The translations under genes were made by a program, and so were the position numbers. A stretch of 64,000 nucleotides of DNA, from contig NZ_LSNE01000005.1 of NCBI RefSeq assembly GCF_001565895.1, forward strand, positions 634,665 through 698,664, read 5' to 3'. The notes below the pieces were generated by a model that worked only from the letters and a program-made list of their open reading frames with translations, made no database searches and was not told the DNA's origin. The stretch's first letter is position 1; each line of letters opens with the position of its first letter. The stretch comes from Paraglaciecola hydrolytica (GTDB lineage Bacteria > Pseudomonadota > Gammaproteobacteria > Enterobacterales > Alteromonadaceae). Positions 44,794 to 53,645 of this stretch are shown here, piece by piece.

Positions 44794-44976
44794 CCGCGAG
44801 GTCTTTTACAACGGTCAATAAACCTATTCAACGAAAGTGTAAAAGCATTTGAATTCAACCAGAATGCCTATAACGGCAAAATCAAAGGAACGTGGTCTCA
44901 TGCAAATGTAAGGAAACCAGGTAAATCGGAGCTGTTTCCACAACCTAACTTAATTGACATGCTGCTTAGCCTGTAA
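44794..44976 (+). pseudogene. Apparent 3' remnant of an unrecognised gene
   Basis: A 60-codon open stretch with protein-like sequence (for example FEFNQNAYNGKIKGTWSHA and SELFPQPNLIDMLLSL) ending in TAA, with no start codon of its own. It is in the same frame as the LacI-family gene, separated by TAG, one codon and TAG. It looks like the C-terminal end of a larger, lost protein; the family is not recognised. Could instead be a chance reading frame. Confidence 0.4.
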
Positions 44977-45241
44977 CTTTATTTTTTAGCCGTAAAATTG
45001 ATTATTAGATTGAGATTCAAGCACGGAACTTTCAAGCATATTACACCATGAATTTTACTAATAACTTACCTACATGTTGCCAACAGCACAGTTGGCAACA
45101 AACACTAGGCTAATGTTGCTCATGTCTAACCTGAATAAATGTTAGCTTTACTTTTTAAAGGATACGCAGTTAACTAATATAAATGCTTCGATACGCCACT
45201 TACAACGTATACCACTTATACACAGCAGGTTGCCAATAGGG
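44977..45241. other. Intergenic region before the MCE locus
   Basis: With the remnant just upstream, this makes a 454-bp stretch without an intact gene. It holds a perfect hairpin, TGTTGCCAAC (45075-45084), loop AGCACA, GTTGGCAACA (45091-45100), with no T run after it. A promoter for the MCE locus is expected but none is obvious. Confidence 0.5.
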
Positions 45242-46129
45242 ATGTCCGTGCAGAGCAGAATTAACCATCTGAGCCATACACTCGCACTTTATACAAAACA
45301 ATTTAAACTATTGTTCGCATACACCTTGTTAAAAAAGCTCAAACATAGGCTAAGGTATTTATCCGCGCTGTTGCAAAAGATAAAGCAGTGTCTTACTACT
45401 TTCCCATATTTACTGTTATTGCCCATATGCTTAGGTGCTTGTACTGCTCATACCAATGGCAATTTGCAATCAGAACAATTACAGCTACAGTGGCAGAAAA
45501 TTGTTAACGAGCCAATCACACCTACCCCACCTTTAACTAACCTACTAAATGAGGCTCTCAGGCAGCAAAATTGGTTAATTGTATGGCATAGTGCCTTGTT
45601 ACTCTGCCAAGTGGAAACCCAGCAAGAACGTAAAAAGATGGCCTGTCAACGAGCTCAATATGCGGTTGAATTATTACCAGATCAGGGGGAGCGACATTTT
45701 CAAACAGAATTAATTTATTATTTACAGTTCCAAGATGCAACAAGCTTAAAACGGGCTGAAACCTTTGCATTTACTCCACAACAAATAACAGCTGTACAAT
45801 TGGCAAAGGGCGAAATCCCCCCTCAAGCGCAACAACGCAGCATTGCAGAAGGTAGTTTGCAACAAGCACAACTTTTATATTTGCTCGGCAAGCAACAAGC
45901 AGATTTGCGCAAACTAGAACAGGCAGCGTTATTATTCCACCAGCATAAACAACGGCATAAGATAGCCGATTGTTATTTTCTAATGGCACAGCTTTATTAT
46001 GCAACTGGTGACAAACCAATGGCCCGTCAATTTGCAGCGCAAAGTCTATTGCTCTTGGATGGCCTGCAAAGTCATGAAGCCCATCAACATGTTAGCGAAT
46101 GGTTTAATGTTTGGTTATCTGCTCGCTAA
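45242..46129 (+). CDS. Helical-repeat lipoprotein of the MCE locus
   Basis: 295 residues from the ATG at 45242 (in-frame TTG at 45230 is also possible). An LGAC lipobox places the lipidated Cys at residue 67, after an unusually long basic/hydrophobic lead. A TTG at 45371 would give a normal 24-residue lipoprotein signal and may be the true start. The mature part is Gln/Leu/Ala-rich and helical, TPR-like (LLYLLGKQQADLRKLEQAALLF; CYFLMAQLYYATGDKPMARQFA). No family recognised. It overlaps the permease gene, so it likely serves the same system. Confidence 0.6.
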   Translation: MSVQSRINHLSHTLALYTKQFKLLFAYTLLKKLKHRLRYLSALLQKIKQCLTTFPYLLLLPICLGACTAHTNGNLQSEQLQLQWQKIVNEPITPTPPLTNLLNEALRQQNWLIVWHSALLLCQVETQQERKKMACQRAQYAVELLPDQGERHFQTELIYYLQFQDATSLKRAETFAFTPQQITAVQLAKGEIPPQAQQRSIAEGSLQQAQLLYLLGKQQADLRKLEQAALLFHQHKQRHKIADCYFLMAQLYYATGDKPMARQFAAQSLLLLDGLQSHEAHQHVSEWFNVWLSAR

Positions 46130-46910
46130 CATTCCTCTCAAACTCGCGGCTATTTTGCATGCCAGCGGTGACTTATTTGGTTTGTTCTTTTTAAGTGTAA
46201 AACGTTGTTCCACCTTAATTTCAGCGCCCAAACGTGCCATATTCTGGTTATTATTTAAACGCCAACTGTTCAACATCGCCTTAAAATCCATTTATATCAA
46301 CGTATTGATTGCTTTACTGTTGAGCTCGTTAGTCATGTCCAGAGCCTATACTTTATTACCTGAAGGCATGTTGTTCAGCGACTATTACGCCAAATTTTTT
46401 GTCACTGTGGTGGTAAGAGAAGTAGGCCCGATGTTTTCAGCATTGATTTTAATTGCACGCTCTGCAACCGCAATTACATTCGAAATGGGTCACCTTAAAT
46501 TACACAACCAATTTGAAGCATTAAAAGCACAAGGCATGGATCCTCTTGCTATTTTTTTACTGCCAGTACTGTTTGCCTTCCCCTTAAGCTTATTAATGAT
46601 GCAGCTTATTTTTGTATTGGTGTGTTTGTTTTCTTCTTATTTGTTTATTAACTTTTCCTATCAAGCAGATCTACCATTGCAACATTTTGTACAACTTATC
46701 AGCACGCAAATTTCTGCGGTAGACGTAATAACCAGTATATTAAAGGTGTTGTTTGGCGGCATATTGATAGGTTTAATTTGTATTTATTTTGGCAGTAAAG
46801 TAGGCAATCGCTTTACTGAAATTTCGCGTGCTATTGCCTCGGCCACCTCACTACAACTATTACTTGTTGTAAGTATTAATGTCGCGTTGTCAATCGTGGG
46901 CTATTTATGA
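46089..46910 (+). CDS. MlaE-like ABC permease (second copy)
   Basis: 273 residues from the ATG at 46089; the frame is open back to 45999 and an ATG at 46107 is an alternative. All overlap the preceding gene. About five or six membrane helices. The coupling segment VVREVGPMFSALILIARSATAITFEMG matches MlaE, followed by ALKAQGMDPLAIFLLPVLFAFPLSL. It overlaps the next gene by 4 bp (ATGA). It is more divergent than the mlaE at 28423-29202 and belongs to a separate MCE transporter. Confidence 0.82.
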   Translation: MLANGLMFGYLLANIPLKLAAILHASGDLFGLFFLSVKRCSTLISAPKRAIFWLLFKRQLFNIALKSIYINVLIALLLSSLVMSRAYTLLPEGMLFSDYYAKFFVTVVVREVGPMFSALILIARSATAITFEMGHLKLHNQFEALKAQGMDPLAIFLLPVLFAFPLSLLMMQLIFVLVCLFSSYLFINFSYQADLPLQHFVQLISTQISAVDVITSILKVLFGGILIGLICIYFGSKVGNRFTEISRAIASATSLQLLLVVSINVALSIVGYL

Positions 46911-47557
46911 CGCAGTTTGAGCTGGTCAATTTTTCACTGCAGTTTAATGAGATCCGTTTGTTTTCTGACGTTGCTTTAAGCATTAAGGGCGGGCAAACAT
47001 TTTGTATTGAAACTGCGGTATTAGATGGTGGCTCATCATTTCTGAAATGTTGCGCCGGCATCCATAAGCCAAGCGGTGGTCAAGTATTACTCAACAAACT
47101 CAGTGTGCATGATATGCCAGATGAACAACGATTTAGAACGGTGGCATATTGTTATGAGCACGGTGGTCTCATTAGTACATTTAGTAATTACAACAATGTT
47201 GCATTTCCACTGTTATACAATTCAGTATTAAATAAAAAAAAAGCCAAACAACGCATCTTAGAAATGGCAGACTTGCTAGACCTTAGTCATTTATTGGCCC
47301 TAGAGCCTCATCAACTAAATGATGTACAAACGCGCTTAATCAATTTATTGAGGGGATTATGTATACAACCCCAAGTCTTGTTAATTGATGAATTGCAGGC
47401 AGGAATGTCAGACGAGATGTTAGACAATACCTTAGCCGTAATAGCACAACAGCAAAAAGAGATTGGCTTTGCCACTATCATGACAACCAGCTCTGGTGAC
47501 GAAATTGGCTTTGCAGACCAGATATTGACCATTAATGAATGTAAGTTACAGGAGTAA
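46907..47557 (+). CDS. Degenerate MlaF-like ABC subunit
   Basis: 216 residues with ABC-ATPase layout but broken active-site motifs. Against MlaF, the Walker [10 protein letters not shown] becomes TAVLDGGSS (residues 36-44), losing the Lys; the LSGGM signature becomes LNDVQ (137-141); the switch His region reads MTTSSGDE (192-199). Walker B VLLIDE (157-162) is kept. The reading frame is intact and overlapping on one side and 3 bp from the MCE gene on the other. It is probably a non-hydrolysing structural subunit, unless a partner such as MlaF supplies the activity. Confidence 0.8.
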   Translation: MTQFELVNFSLQFNEIRLFSDVALSIKGGQTFCIETAVLDGGSSFLKCCAGIHKPSGGQVLLNKLSVHDMPDEQRFRTVAYCYEHGGLISTFSNYNNVAFPLLYNSVLNKKKAKQRILEMADLLDLSHLLALEPHQLNDVQTRLINLLRGLCIQPQVLLIDELQAGMSDEMLDNTLAVIAQQQKEIGFATIMTTSSGDEIGFADQILTINECKLQE

Positions 47558-47560
47558 TTG

Positions 47561-48562
47561 GTGAGTTTTTCAACTAATCACGCATTTAACCCTTCTTGGC
47601 AAGACAAGTTGATTGGCCTAGTCATCGTGCTCGGGATTATTGCCTCAGTGTTGTGGTGGATCATAAATCTTAAAACGGTGGATACTCGATATTGGTTGCC
47701 AGTAGAGGCCACACTCAGCGAAAGTTATGGCATAGGTAAAGACACACCAATCAAAGTTTCGGGCATAGCCATAGGAAAAGTACAAAATATTGAATTGACC
47801 GATAAAGCCCAAGTAAGATTAAAAATCTTACTTAATAGACAATATATGCGTTTTTTTCACACAGATAGTCGCTTAGAAATCGACTCGGCCATCGCACTAA
47901 ATTCAATGTTGTCTGGCAACTCCCTGTCTTGGCATATTGGTCTAAGTGAAGATGAATTGACAGCTGGTGCAAGCGTACCCGTCACTGAGCCACAATCCAT
48001 GAATGCCTTATTTCAAAAATTAGATCTCGAAGGCTTGTTAACTACCTTATCCAATATCATGGCTAACTTAGACAGGGTCAGCCAAACACTCAGTAATAAC
48101 CAACAAGCCATCAATTTGACCCTACAAAATTTGGCCAACAGTAGCGATACACTAAGCCAATCATTACAAAAACTGCCACCATTGCTGGACGCTGGCAACT
48201 TTTTAATCAGCAATGTTAATCAGGCCGTAAATAATATTGATCCACAAATCACCCACAGCCTGCAAAATTGGAATAGAACCCTCAATGATTCTCAGCAGCT
48301 AATGCAAAATAGCAATCATCTCATCAGTAATTTAAATGAAACAGCAACACTTGCCCCTGATACCTTAATGGCAACTAATACAGCCCTGTATGAAGTTACA
48401 AAATTAACTAAAACTCTGCAGTCACACTGGTTATTTGCTTCTCCTAATGAAAACCCCGAAACTAAAACTGAAGTCCCTATTATTTATCCCGCAGATTCGA
48501 CGTTATATTCCAATCAAGAGCAAACAAATACATCGTCAAAATTATCACTAGAAAAACCGTAA
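47561..48562 (+). CDS. MCE (MlaD-like) domain protein
   Basis: 333 residues from the GTG at 47561, chosen for the GGAG at 47551-47554; a TTG at 47558 is less likely. One membrane helix (~17-37), one MCE domain (~45-135, YGIGKDTPIKVSGIAIGKVQNIEL), then a long helical Asn/Gln/Leu-rich region (~150-285) and a low-complexity tail. The long C-terminus is like needle-forming or bridge MCE proteins and would project from the inner membrane. Last gene of the 4-gene locus. Confidence 0.85.
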   Translation: MSFSTNHAFNPSWQDKLIGLVIVLGIIASVLWWIINLKTVDTRYWLPVEATLSESYGIGKDTPIKVSGIAIGKVQNIELTDKAQVRLKILLNRQYMRFFHTDSRLEIDSAIALNSMLSGNSLSWHIGLSEDELTAGASVPVTEPQSMNALFQKLDLEGLLTTLSNIMANLDRVSQTLSNNQQAINLTLQNLANSSDTLSQSLQKLPPLLDAGNFLISNVNQAVNNIDPQITHSLQNWNRTLNDSQQLMQNSNHLISNLNETATLAPDTLMATNTALYEVTKLTKTLQSHWLFASPNENPETKTEVPIIYPADSTLYSNQEQTNTSSKLSLEKP

Positions 48563-48760
48563 TTTAATATCAGAAGGCTAAAGAAATTGACTTTACCAGT
48601 GAAAGTCGACTAGTTTTTAGACACCGTTGGTGTTTGCTGTATAAATCAATCGGAACTACGTCAGGAATTGCCAGTGCCCCCTGAGAAAGGGAACTTAAAA
48701 ATGTTGCCACTCTCATTTTTATGAGTGGTAAATTGATAACGAAGGAAAAAGGAAATAACA

Positions 48761-49354
48761 ATGCAATTAAAACACATAATACTCGGCGCAATCATAGGTA
48801 CATCGCTTTCCGCTTGTGGTGCTACATCAAAAAAAATGCCTGAAGAAGCACCTAAAAATAAGTTGACTATGAATATTCCATCCTGGGTGCTAAACCCTGT
48901 GGTCGAAGATGGCATAGCCGCCACAGACTGCGTAAAATTTTCAGGCAACATGTCAATTGATCAAAAAATGGCCAGCGCGAATGCTAGGCTAGCCTTGGCA
49001 CAACAAATCGAAATTAAAGTAGAGGGTTTGGATAAAACTTATGCCAGCAGAGTTGATTCAAATGATGAAATGACTACGGGTACAAATTTTAGCTCAGTAT
49101 CCAAACAATTAACTCAACAACGATTAAATGGCTCAAGAGTCATCAAATCCGATATCGTTGATATTGGTGGTCAAAACCATTTTTGCGCGATGATGACCTT
49201 AAGTCCGACGGCAACCAAAGAATTGTTTGACGCCATTATGGAGCAAAGCAAACGTAACATTAACCCACAAGATGAAAGGTTTTTGTATCAAGAATTTAAA
49301 GCGGCCAAAGCACAAGAAGAGCTAGATGTTACTATTAAAAAACTGACAAACTAA
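48761..49354 (+). CDS. LPP20-like lipoprotein
   Basis: 197 residues; lipobox LSAC gives Cys19. The mature part resembles the LPP20 fold: IPSWVLNPVVEDGIAATDC, then a helix with ANARLALAQQIEIKVEGL and a C-terminal strand HFCAMMTL. Related domains occur in flagellar FlgP and LPP20 of Helicobacter, but there are no flagellar genes nearby. AAGGAAAAAGGAAA precedes the ATG. First gene of the plus-strand group 48761-52807. Confidence 0.7.
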   Translation: MQLKHIILGAIIGTSLSACGATSKKMPEEAPKNKLTMNIPSWVLNPVVEDGIAATDCVKFSGNMSIDQKMASANARLALAQQIEIKVEGLDKTYASRVDSNDEMTTGTNFSSVSKQLTQQRLNGSRVIKSDIVDIGGQNHFCAMMTLSPTATKELFDAIMEQSKRNINPQDERFLYQEFKAAKAQEELDVTIKKLTN

Positions 49355-49433
49355 TTATAGGGTTCATGGAAAGGTGGTGATGACCAGAAAGCCACGCTGC
49401 CTGTATGTTAGACATTGAATAAGGAAGATAAAA

Positions 49434-50267
49434 ATGCAACATGAGCCAGAAGATAACGGTGCAATTAAGTTGAATGGCGATGATGTTATTGCCATTCAGG
49501 AGGCGCAAAAAAATAGCTTTTGGCGCCGAGTGCAAACATCAATAATGATGACGGCGGCCTTAATGATTTCTGCCGGTCAATGGAACGACACCAAAGAAAT
49601 CGCAATTACAATATATGAAAGCATTCTGGCCAATTTTACCCACAATATTGAGTACGACCAGATTAAACAAATCAACGTAGGTAATAGCCTTGAATATGTA
49701 AAGTCGATGGTGGGTGAACCTTATGTGATTAAACGTTCAAAACTGAATCCTGAAATTCAATTCCACTATTATTCCAAAGAAAAATACGATCTCACTCTGG
49801 TGTCACAAGACGAACAAATTGTTGGTTATACCGTGATCAGTAAAGTTGATGACTTCACGCCAATTATCCCTTTTGCAGAAAACTTAGGCAGTTCAACTAT
49901 TGAACAGGCTAATCAAGATCCGCGCATTTATGCACTTGATAACTCAAATTTATTGTACTTTATTGATTCAAAAATGCTGGGTAAACAGCAAATGTTTTTA
50001 ACTCAAATTCGTGGTTATGTAGAGTACGGCGCTAATCTTGCTCCAGCTTCGGCAACAACCATGGCACGTGAGAAAGTGAGCGAAGTGTTGACCTCCTTGA
50101 TTGAAAAAGAGACGTATTCAGCAACTGAAGAAGAGACATTGGAAGCCGTTCATTTGGTACGATCTTCAATTTACCCTAACTTTTATTCTATGACGAACAT
50201 TGAACCTGCTTTTATCGCTGAGGCATTGTTAACGCGTTATGAATATCAACAGTTTACCCAAAGCTAG
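49434..50267 (+). CDS. ETEC_3214-like membrane protein
   Basis: 277 residues. A cytoplasmic head (~30) leads to one weak membrane helix (~34-50, VQTSIMMTAALMISAG), then a periplasmic domain with INVGNSLEYVKSMVGEPYVIK and YYSKEKYDLTLVSQDEQIVGYTV, a pattern reminiscent of ETEC_3214-type domains. Function unknown. AAGGAAG precedes the ATG. It is 8 bp ahead of the transglycosylase gene. Confidence 0.55.
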   Translation: MQHEPEDNGAIKLNGDDVIAIQEAQKNSFWRRVQTSIMMTAALMISAGQWNDTKEIAITIYESILANFTHNIEYDQIKQINVGNSLEYVKSMVGEPYVIKRSKLNPEIQFHYYSKEKYDLTLVSQDEQIVGYTVISKVDDFTPIIPFAENLGSSTIEQANQDPRIYALDNSNLLYFIDSKMLGKQQMFLTQIRGYVEYGANLAPASATTMAREKVSEVLTSLIEKETYSATEEETLEAVHLVRSSIYPNFYSMTNIEPAFIAEALLTRYEYQQFTQS

Positions 50268-50275
50268 GAGCCAAC

Positions 50276-51673
50276 ATGAAACCTGCAGGTATCTCAGTCA
50301 TTCTCTTACTTACATTATTTGACGTATCCGCCCAAGAAACCGATCCTTTTGCAGAATTAGAAGCTGAAATACAAAAACAAAGTCCTCAAGCACTCGCCCG
50401 AGAACAGGTTGAATTTGAAGTGTGGAAGGAAAAATATTTAGCAGAATATCAACAATTTAGAGTAGAACACTTTAAACGACTTGATGATATTCGTGATAAA
50501 TTGATCAGTAGATGGGGTGAGGCCGAGATCTCGTCGGAAAGTAAATACGTCATTTACGATGAAAGGGGTGACAGTAAAACGGTCTTGGATTATGAAAATA
50601 ATCAAATTGTCATCAGTATCTTACATGAAGATGATGAGACAGTTAGCCCTAAGCAAATTTCACAGGCAATACAACAAGCCACAGAGTCCAACACCAAGTC
50701 AGCCAATAGGCCCCCACCCCTAGAGCAATTCACTGGCAAAACTTTAGATAAATCAACCCTCAATCAATTGGTAAATAAGGCGATAGAGAATACAGAAACA
50801 CACAAACCCCTTGTCGAAAATAACTTAGAACAGCTCATTTCCAATGAAGTGGCCAACATCAAGCGCCAGACAGAAGCTCAGAAAAACCAAGTAGAAATCA
50901 TGTTAGACATTGTTTCTGTAGAATCGACAGAGGTAGATGGTTCGGCTAAGAATAGTGAAGACTTGATCACTCGCCAAAAGCAGGAAATAGACAAAGAGCA
51001 ACAAGCTCGTCTGCATAGATTGCAGGAGCAAAGCAAAAAATTTAACAATAACAAAGTAGAACGAGCTGAATTAGCTAAAAAACAGATCACCACTTTTCAC
51101 ATTCCTCTGGCAGAAAAAGGTGACATGCAAAAAGCAGAGCCCTATTTAAAAGAAGTCATTCAACAGAGTAAACGATGGGAATTACAGCCCAGTTTACTGC
51201 TGTCGATCATTCACACCGAAAGCTACTTTAACCCACAAGCAAAGTCGCATATTCCGGCTTTTGGCCTGATGCAGATAGTCCCAAGATCAGCAAGTATTGA
51301 TGTAAATCGTTTTTTATTTGATAAAGATGAAGCCATGGCCGAGGCCTATCTTTATAGCCCACAACAAAATATTGAAACAGGAGTGGCCTACGTCCACATA
51401 CTCAACAGCCGATATTTGAAAGGAATCAACGACCCTTTAAGCCGTATGTATTGCACTGTCGCTGCTTACAATACGGGTAGTGGCAATGTCGCCAAAACCT
51501 TCAATAAAGACAAATCACGCAACATTAATAATGCCTTGAAAATAATCAATGGCCTAAGTCCAGAGCAGGTTTACCAACGATTAGTTGAAGATTTACCCTA
51601 TGAAGAAACACGAAATTATTTAAATAAAGTCATCAACAGAAAGAGTATTTATTTAAAAGTTGATGCAATTTAA
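50276..51673 (+). CDS. MltC-like lytic transglycosylase
   Basis: 465 residues. Signal peptide (cleavage near VSAQE; no lipobox, unlike MltC). N-terminal DUF3393-like region (~30-150, FEVWKEKYLAEYQQFRVEHFKR), a charged Gln/Glu-rich linker (~150-285), then a SLT domain (~300-455) with catalytic Glu in SIIHTESYFNPQA, FGLMQIVP and AAYNTGSGNV. It should cleave peptidoglycan to anhydro-muropeptides. Longer than E. coli MltC (359). The linker suggests a soluble periplasmic enzyme in a special complex. Confidence 0.85.
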   Translation: MKPAGISVILLLTLFDVSAQETDPFAELEAEIQKQSPQALAREQVEFEVWKEKYLAEYQQFRVEHFKRLDDIRDKLISRWGEAEISSESKYVIYDERGDSKTVLDYENNQIVISILHEDDETVSPKQISQAIQQATESNTKSANRPPPLEQFTGKTLDKSTLNQLVNKAIENTETHKPLVENNLEQLISNEVANIKRQTEAQKNQVEIMLDIVSVESTEVDGSAKNSEDLITRQKQEIDKEQQARLHRLQEQSKKFNNNKVERAELAKKQITTFHIPLAEKGDMQKAEPYLKEVIQQSKRWELQPSLLLSIIHTESYFNPQAKSHIPAFGLMQIVPRSASIDVNRFLFDKDEAMAEAYLYSPQQNIETGVAYVHILNSRYLKGINDPLSRMYCTVAAYNTGSGNVAKTFNKDKSRNINNALKIINGLSPEQVYQRLVEDLPYEETRNYLNKVINRKSIYLKVDAI

Positions 51674-51796
51674 TGTAAAAAAGTTGTGGTTCTGGCTGGT
51701 AACTTACAAAAAATATTAGCCAGCTCAGAACATGTAAATAGTAACCATTTTATTCAATGTCAGATGCTACTGTCACAAAAGCAAGGAAGGGATTTA

Positions 51797-52810
51797 ATGC
51801 TATTAAGCACCAGTTTAAATTTTGTTCATATAATTAAAAATATCCTACTCTCAAGGTTTTTTACCCTTCTCATCATGTTGTTCTCAGCAAACTTGTATGC
51901 TCTACCTGACTGGGTTAAGCAACCCCCCTTGGATGACGACAAGTTTATTTATGGTATTGGTTCTGGCATTGATTTCGAAACAGCTAAAAAAAATGCACTC
52001 AGTGACATTGCCGCAAAATTTAATGCCAATGTTAAAGAGAGTTATGTTTCTGCTCAGCGTGTATTAAATGAAAAAATAACCAGTGATGTAAAAATTAACA
52101 CCCAAGTCGAAGTTCAAGGAACTCGGCTTAATCATTTCCACGTGTCCAAAAGTGACACAGAAAACAATATTTATTGGACTCTTGTACAATTAGATCGCTT
52201 AGCCTTCGCCAAAGATTTATATGCACATTGGTTCAAAGTAGACAAAGAAATGGCAACAAACATCAAGCAAATAGGCACGGTTCCATCACTACTGCACATT
52301 GACAAACTAAAACCCTTGCTGGAAAAAAATGAGCAACTTAAAGCCATATTAGTACAATCGAACTTTATTCAACCGAGAACTGACTTTAAAACGGCTTTTT
52401 CTCTTTATAACCATTACCAAAGTTTATTAAATACCCTGTTAGACAATCAGTTTGTTTTAGTGACTTTCAACGACGTAGACGACTCTTTGGCCGCGGTTAT
52501 TAAGGAACAATTGACCGCCAAAGGTTTAAAACTGTTAGACCAACAAAATACACAAGCTCCCTATTCCGTCATCGCAGTTTCCCTAACTAAACAACAGCGA
52601 GAAGATGATAGAAATGCCTTTATTAGCCAAATTGAACTTTATATAGAAACCACTGCTGACAATAACGAAAATATTGGTTCAAACCACTTTAGCGCACGAG
52701 GTAGAGACTATGTTTCACACGTTGCCTCTTTTGAAAAAGCAACCATTAGCATCCAACGGCAATTGAATAAATTGCCGTTGGATGCACTATTAAATATTAG
52801 TAGCAAATAA
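51797..52810 (+). CDS. LPP20-like exported protein
   Basis: 337 residues from the ATG at 51797, which has AAGGAAGGG; the frame is open to 51686. Signal peptide ends near LYALPDW. LPP20-like domain at the mature start: LPDWVKQPPLDDDKFIYGIGSG, then ETAKKNALSDIAAKFN. The C-terminal half (~190-330) contains FVLVTFNDVDDSLAAVIKEQL, of unknown type. The stop touches that of the convergent lipoprotein gene with no gap. Confidence 0.65.
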   Translation: MLLSTSLNFVHIIKNILLSRFFTLLIMLFSANLYALPDWVKQPPLDDDKFIYGIGSGIDFETAKKNALSDIAAKFNANVKESYVSAQRVLNEKITSDVKINTQVEVQGTRLNHFHVSKSDTENNIYWTLVQLDRLAFAKDLYAHWFKVDKEMATNIKQIGTVPSLLHIDKLKPLLEKNEQLKAILVQSNFIQPRTDFKTAFSLYNHYQSLLNTLLDNQFVLVTFNDVDDSLAAVIKEQLTAKGLKLLDQQNTQAPYSVIAVSLTKQQREDDRNAFISQIELYIETTADNNENIGSNHFSARGRDYVSHVASFEKATISIQRQLNKLPLDALLNISSK

Positions 52811-53641
52811 TCACCAATCCACCGTCGATAAAAACTCATCTGTCGTATCTGAAGGTAAATCTAAGTTCTGTTGATTGGCATACTCAATAAAATAAGTACC
52901 TGTTTCATACAAGCTTTTGCCATGTAGAGGCAGTCCAGCAACAATGTCATAGATCTTTTTGCCATCCCCTAACACCGAATTAAACGATCCTGAGACAGCA
53001 TCCATTGCTGAGCCTAAATAATCTGATTTGGCTGATTTAGCAGTGGCAGAAAGCTTGTCTGACGTTTTATCTACATATTTGACCATTGCTTTTTTAATTT
53101 TCATAGTGGTATAGGTGCCACTTAAATAGGTTGTGATGCCCAAAATTAAACTTTTTTTCTGCTCGGGTGCCAAGGAATCCACTTGTGCGCTAGCGGCTTT
53201 TATTTCTTTACTAGCCGCTTGTGAGTATTCACGATGCTGCGCAATTTCTTTTTTACTTAAACTGGTACCACCAAGTAGGATGGCTTTTTCTTTTAACAGA
53301 TTTTCAGTCGTTGATTTCAGCGCCAAGGCATGTGACAAGCACAATTGAGAACGATTAATGAGAACTGACGCCAAGGTATAAGTATTCATCGCTTCGTTGC
53401 CAAACTCATCAGACTTAGACTCAAGATCTTCTGCTTGTGAATATTTAATCAAGAAGCTTTTGATATTATCTACTGTTAACGTATCACATTGATCCCCTGA
53501 GATAAGTGGTTCATCTGCCCATATGGGGCGAGAAGATTCTTTAGAAGACAGATTACTCATTAAATCTTCTGTTGCGGCACAACCCACTAAGGTCATTAAT
53601 ATACCAATAGCTAACGCGCTCGAATGTATGCTCTTCATCAT
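52811..53641 (-). CDS. Hypothetical lipoprotein
   Basis: 276 residues; lipobox LVGC gives Cys21. Mature part is mostly helical: ILLGGTSLSKKEIAQHREYSQAASKEIKAASAQV, then MKIKKAMVKYVDKTSDKLSATAK and a Gly/Asp-rich turn. It ends in TVDW. No family recognised. Last gene of the minus-strand group, 4 bp after the next gene upstream, convergent with the LPP20-like gene. Confidence 0.6.
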   Translation of the reverse strand: MMKSIHSSALAIGILMTLVGCAATEDLMSNLSSKESSRPIWADEPLISGDQCDTLTVDNIKSFLIKYSQAEDLESKSDEFGNEAMNTYTLASVLINRSQLCLSHALALKSTTENLLKEKAILLGGTSLSKKEIAQHREYSQAASKEIKAASAQVDSLAPEQKKSLILGITTYLSGTYTTMKIKKAMVKYVDKTSDKLSATAKSAKSDYLGSAMDAVSGSFNSVLGDGKKIYDIVAGLPLHGKSLYETGTYFIEYANQQNLDLPSDTTDEFLSTVDW

Positions 53642-53645
53642 TATT

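Noticed and set aside
48661-48951. 96-codon minus-strand ORF over the start of the LPP20-like lipoprotein
   Set aside because: Opposes a gene with a good ribosome site and lipobox; no protein-like pattern.
51686-51796. Longer start for the second LPP20-like gene
   Set aside because: The added 37 residues lack any signal features and the start at 51797 has a strong ribosome site and a proper signal peptide.
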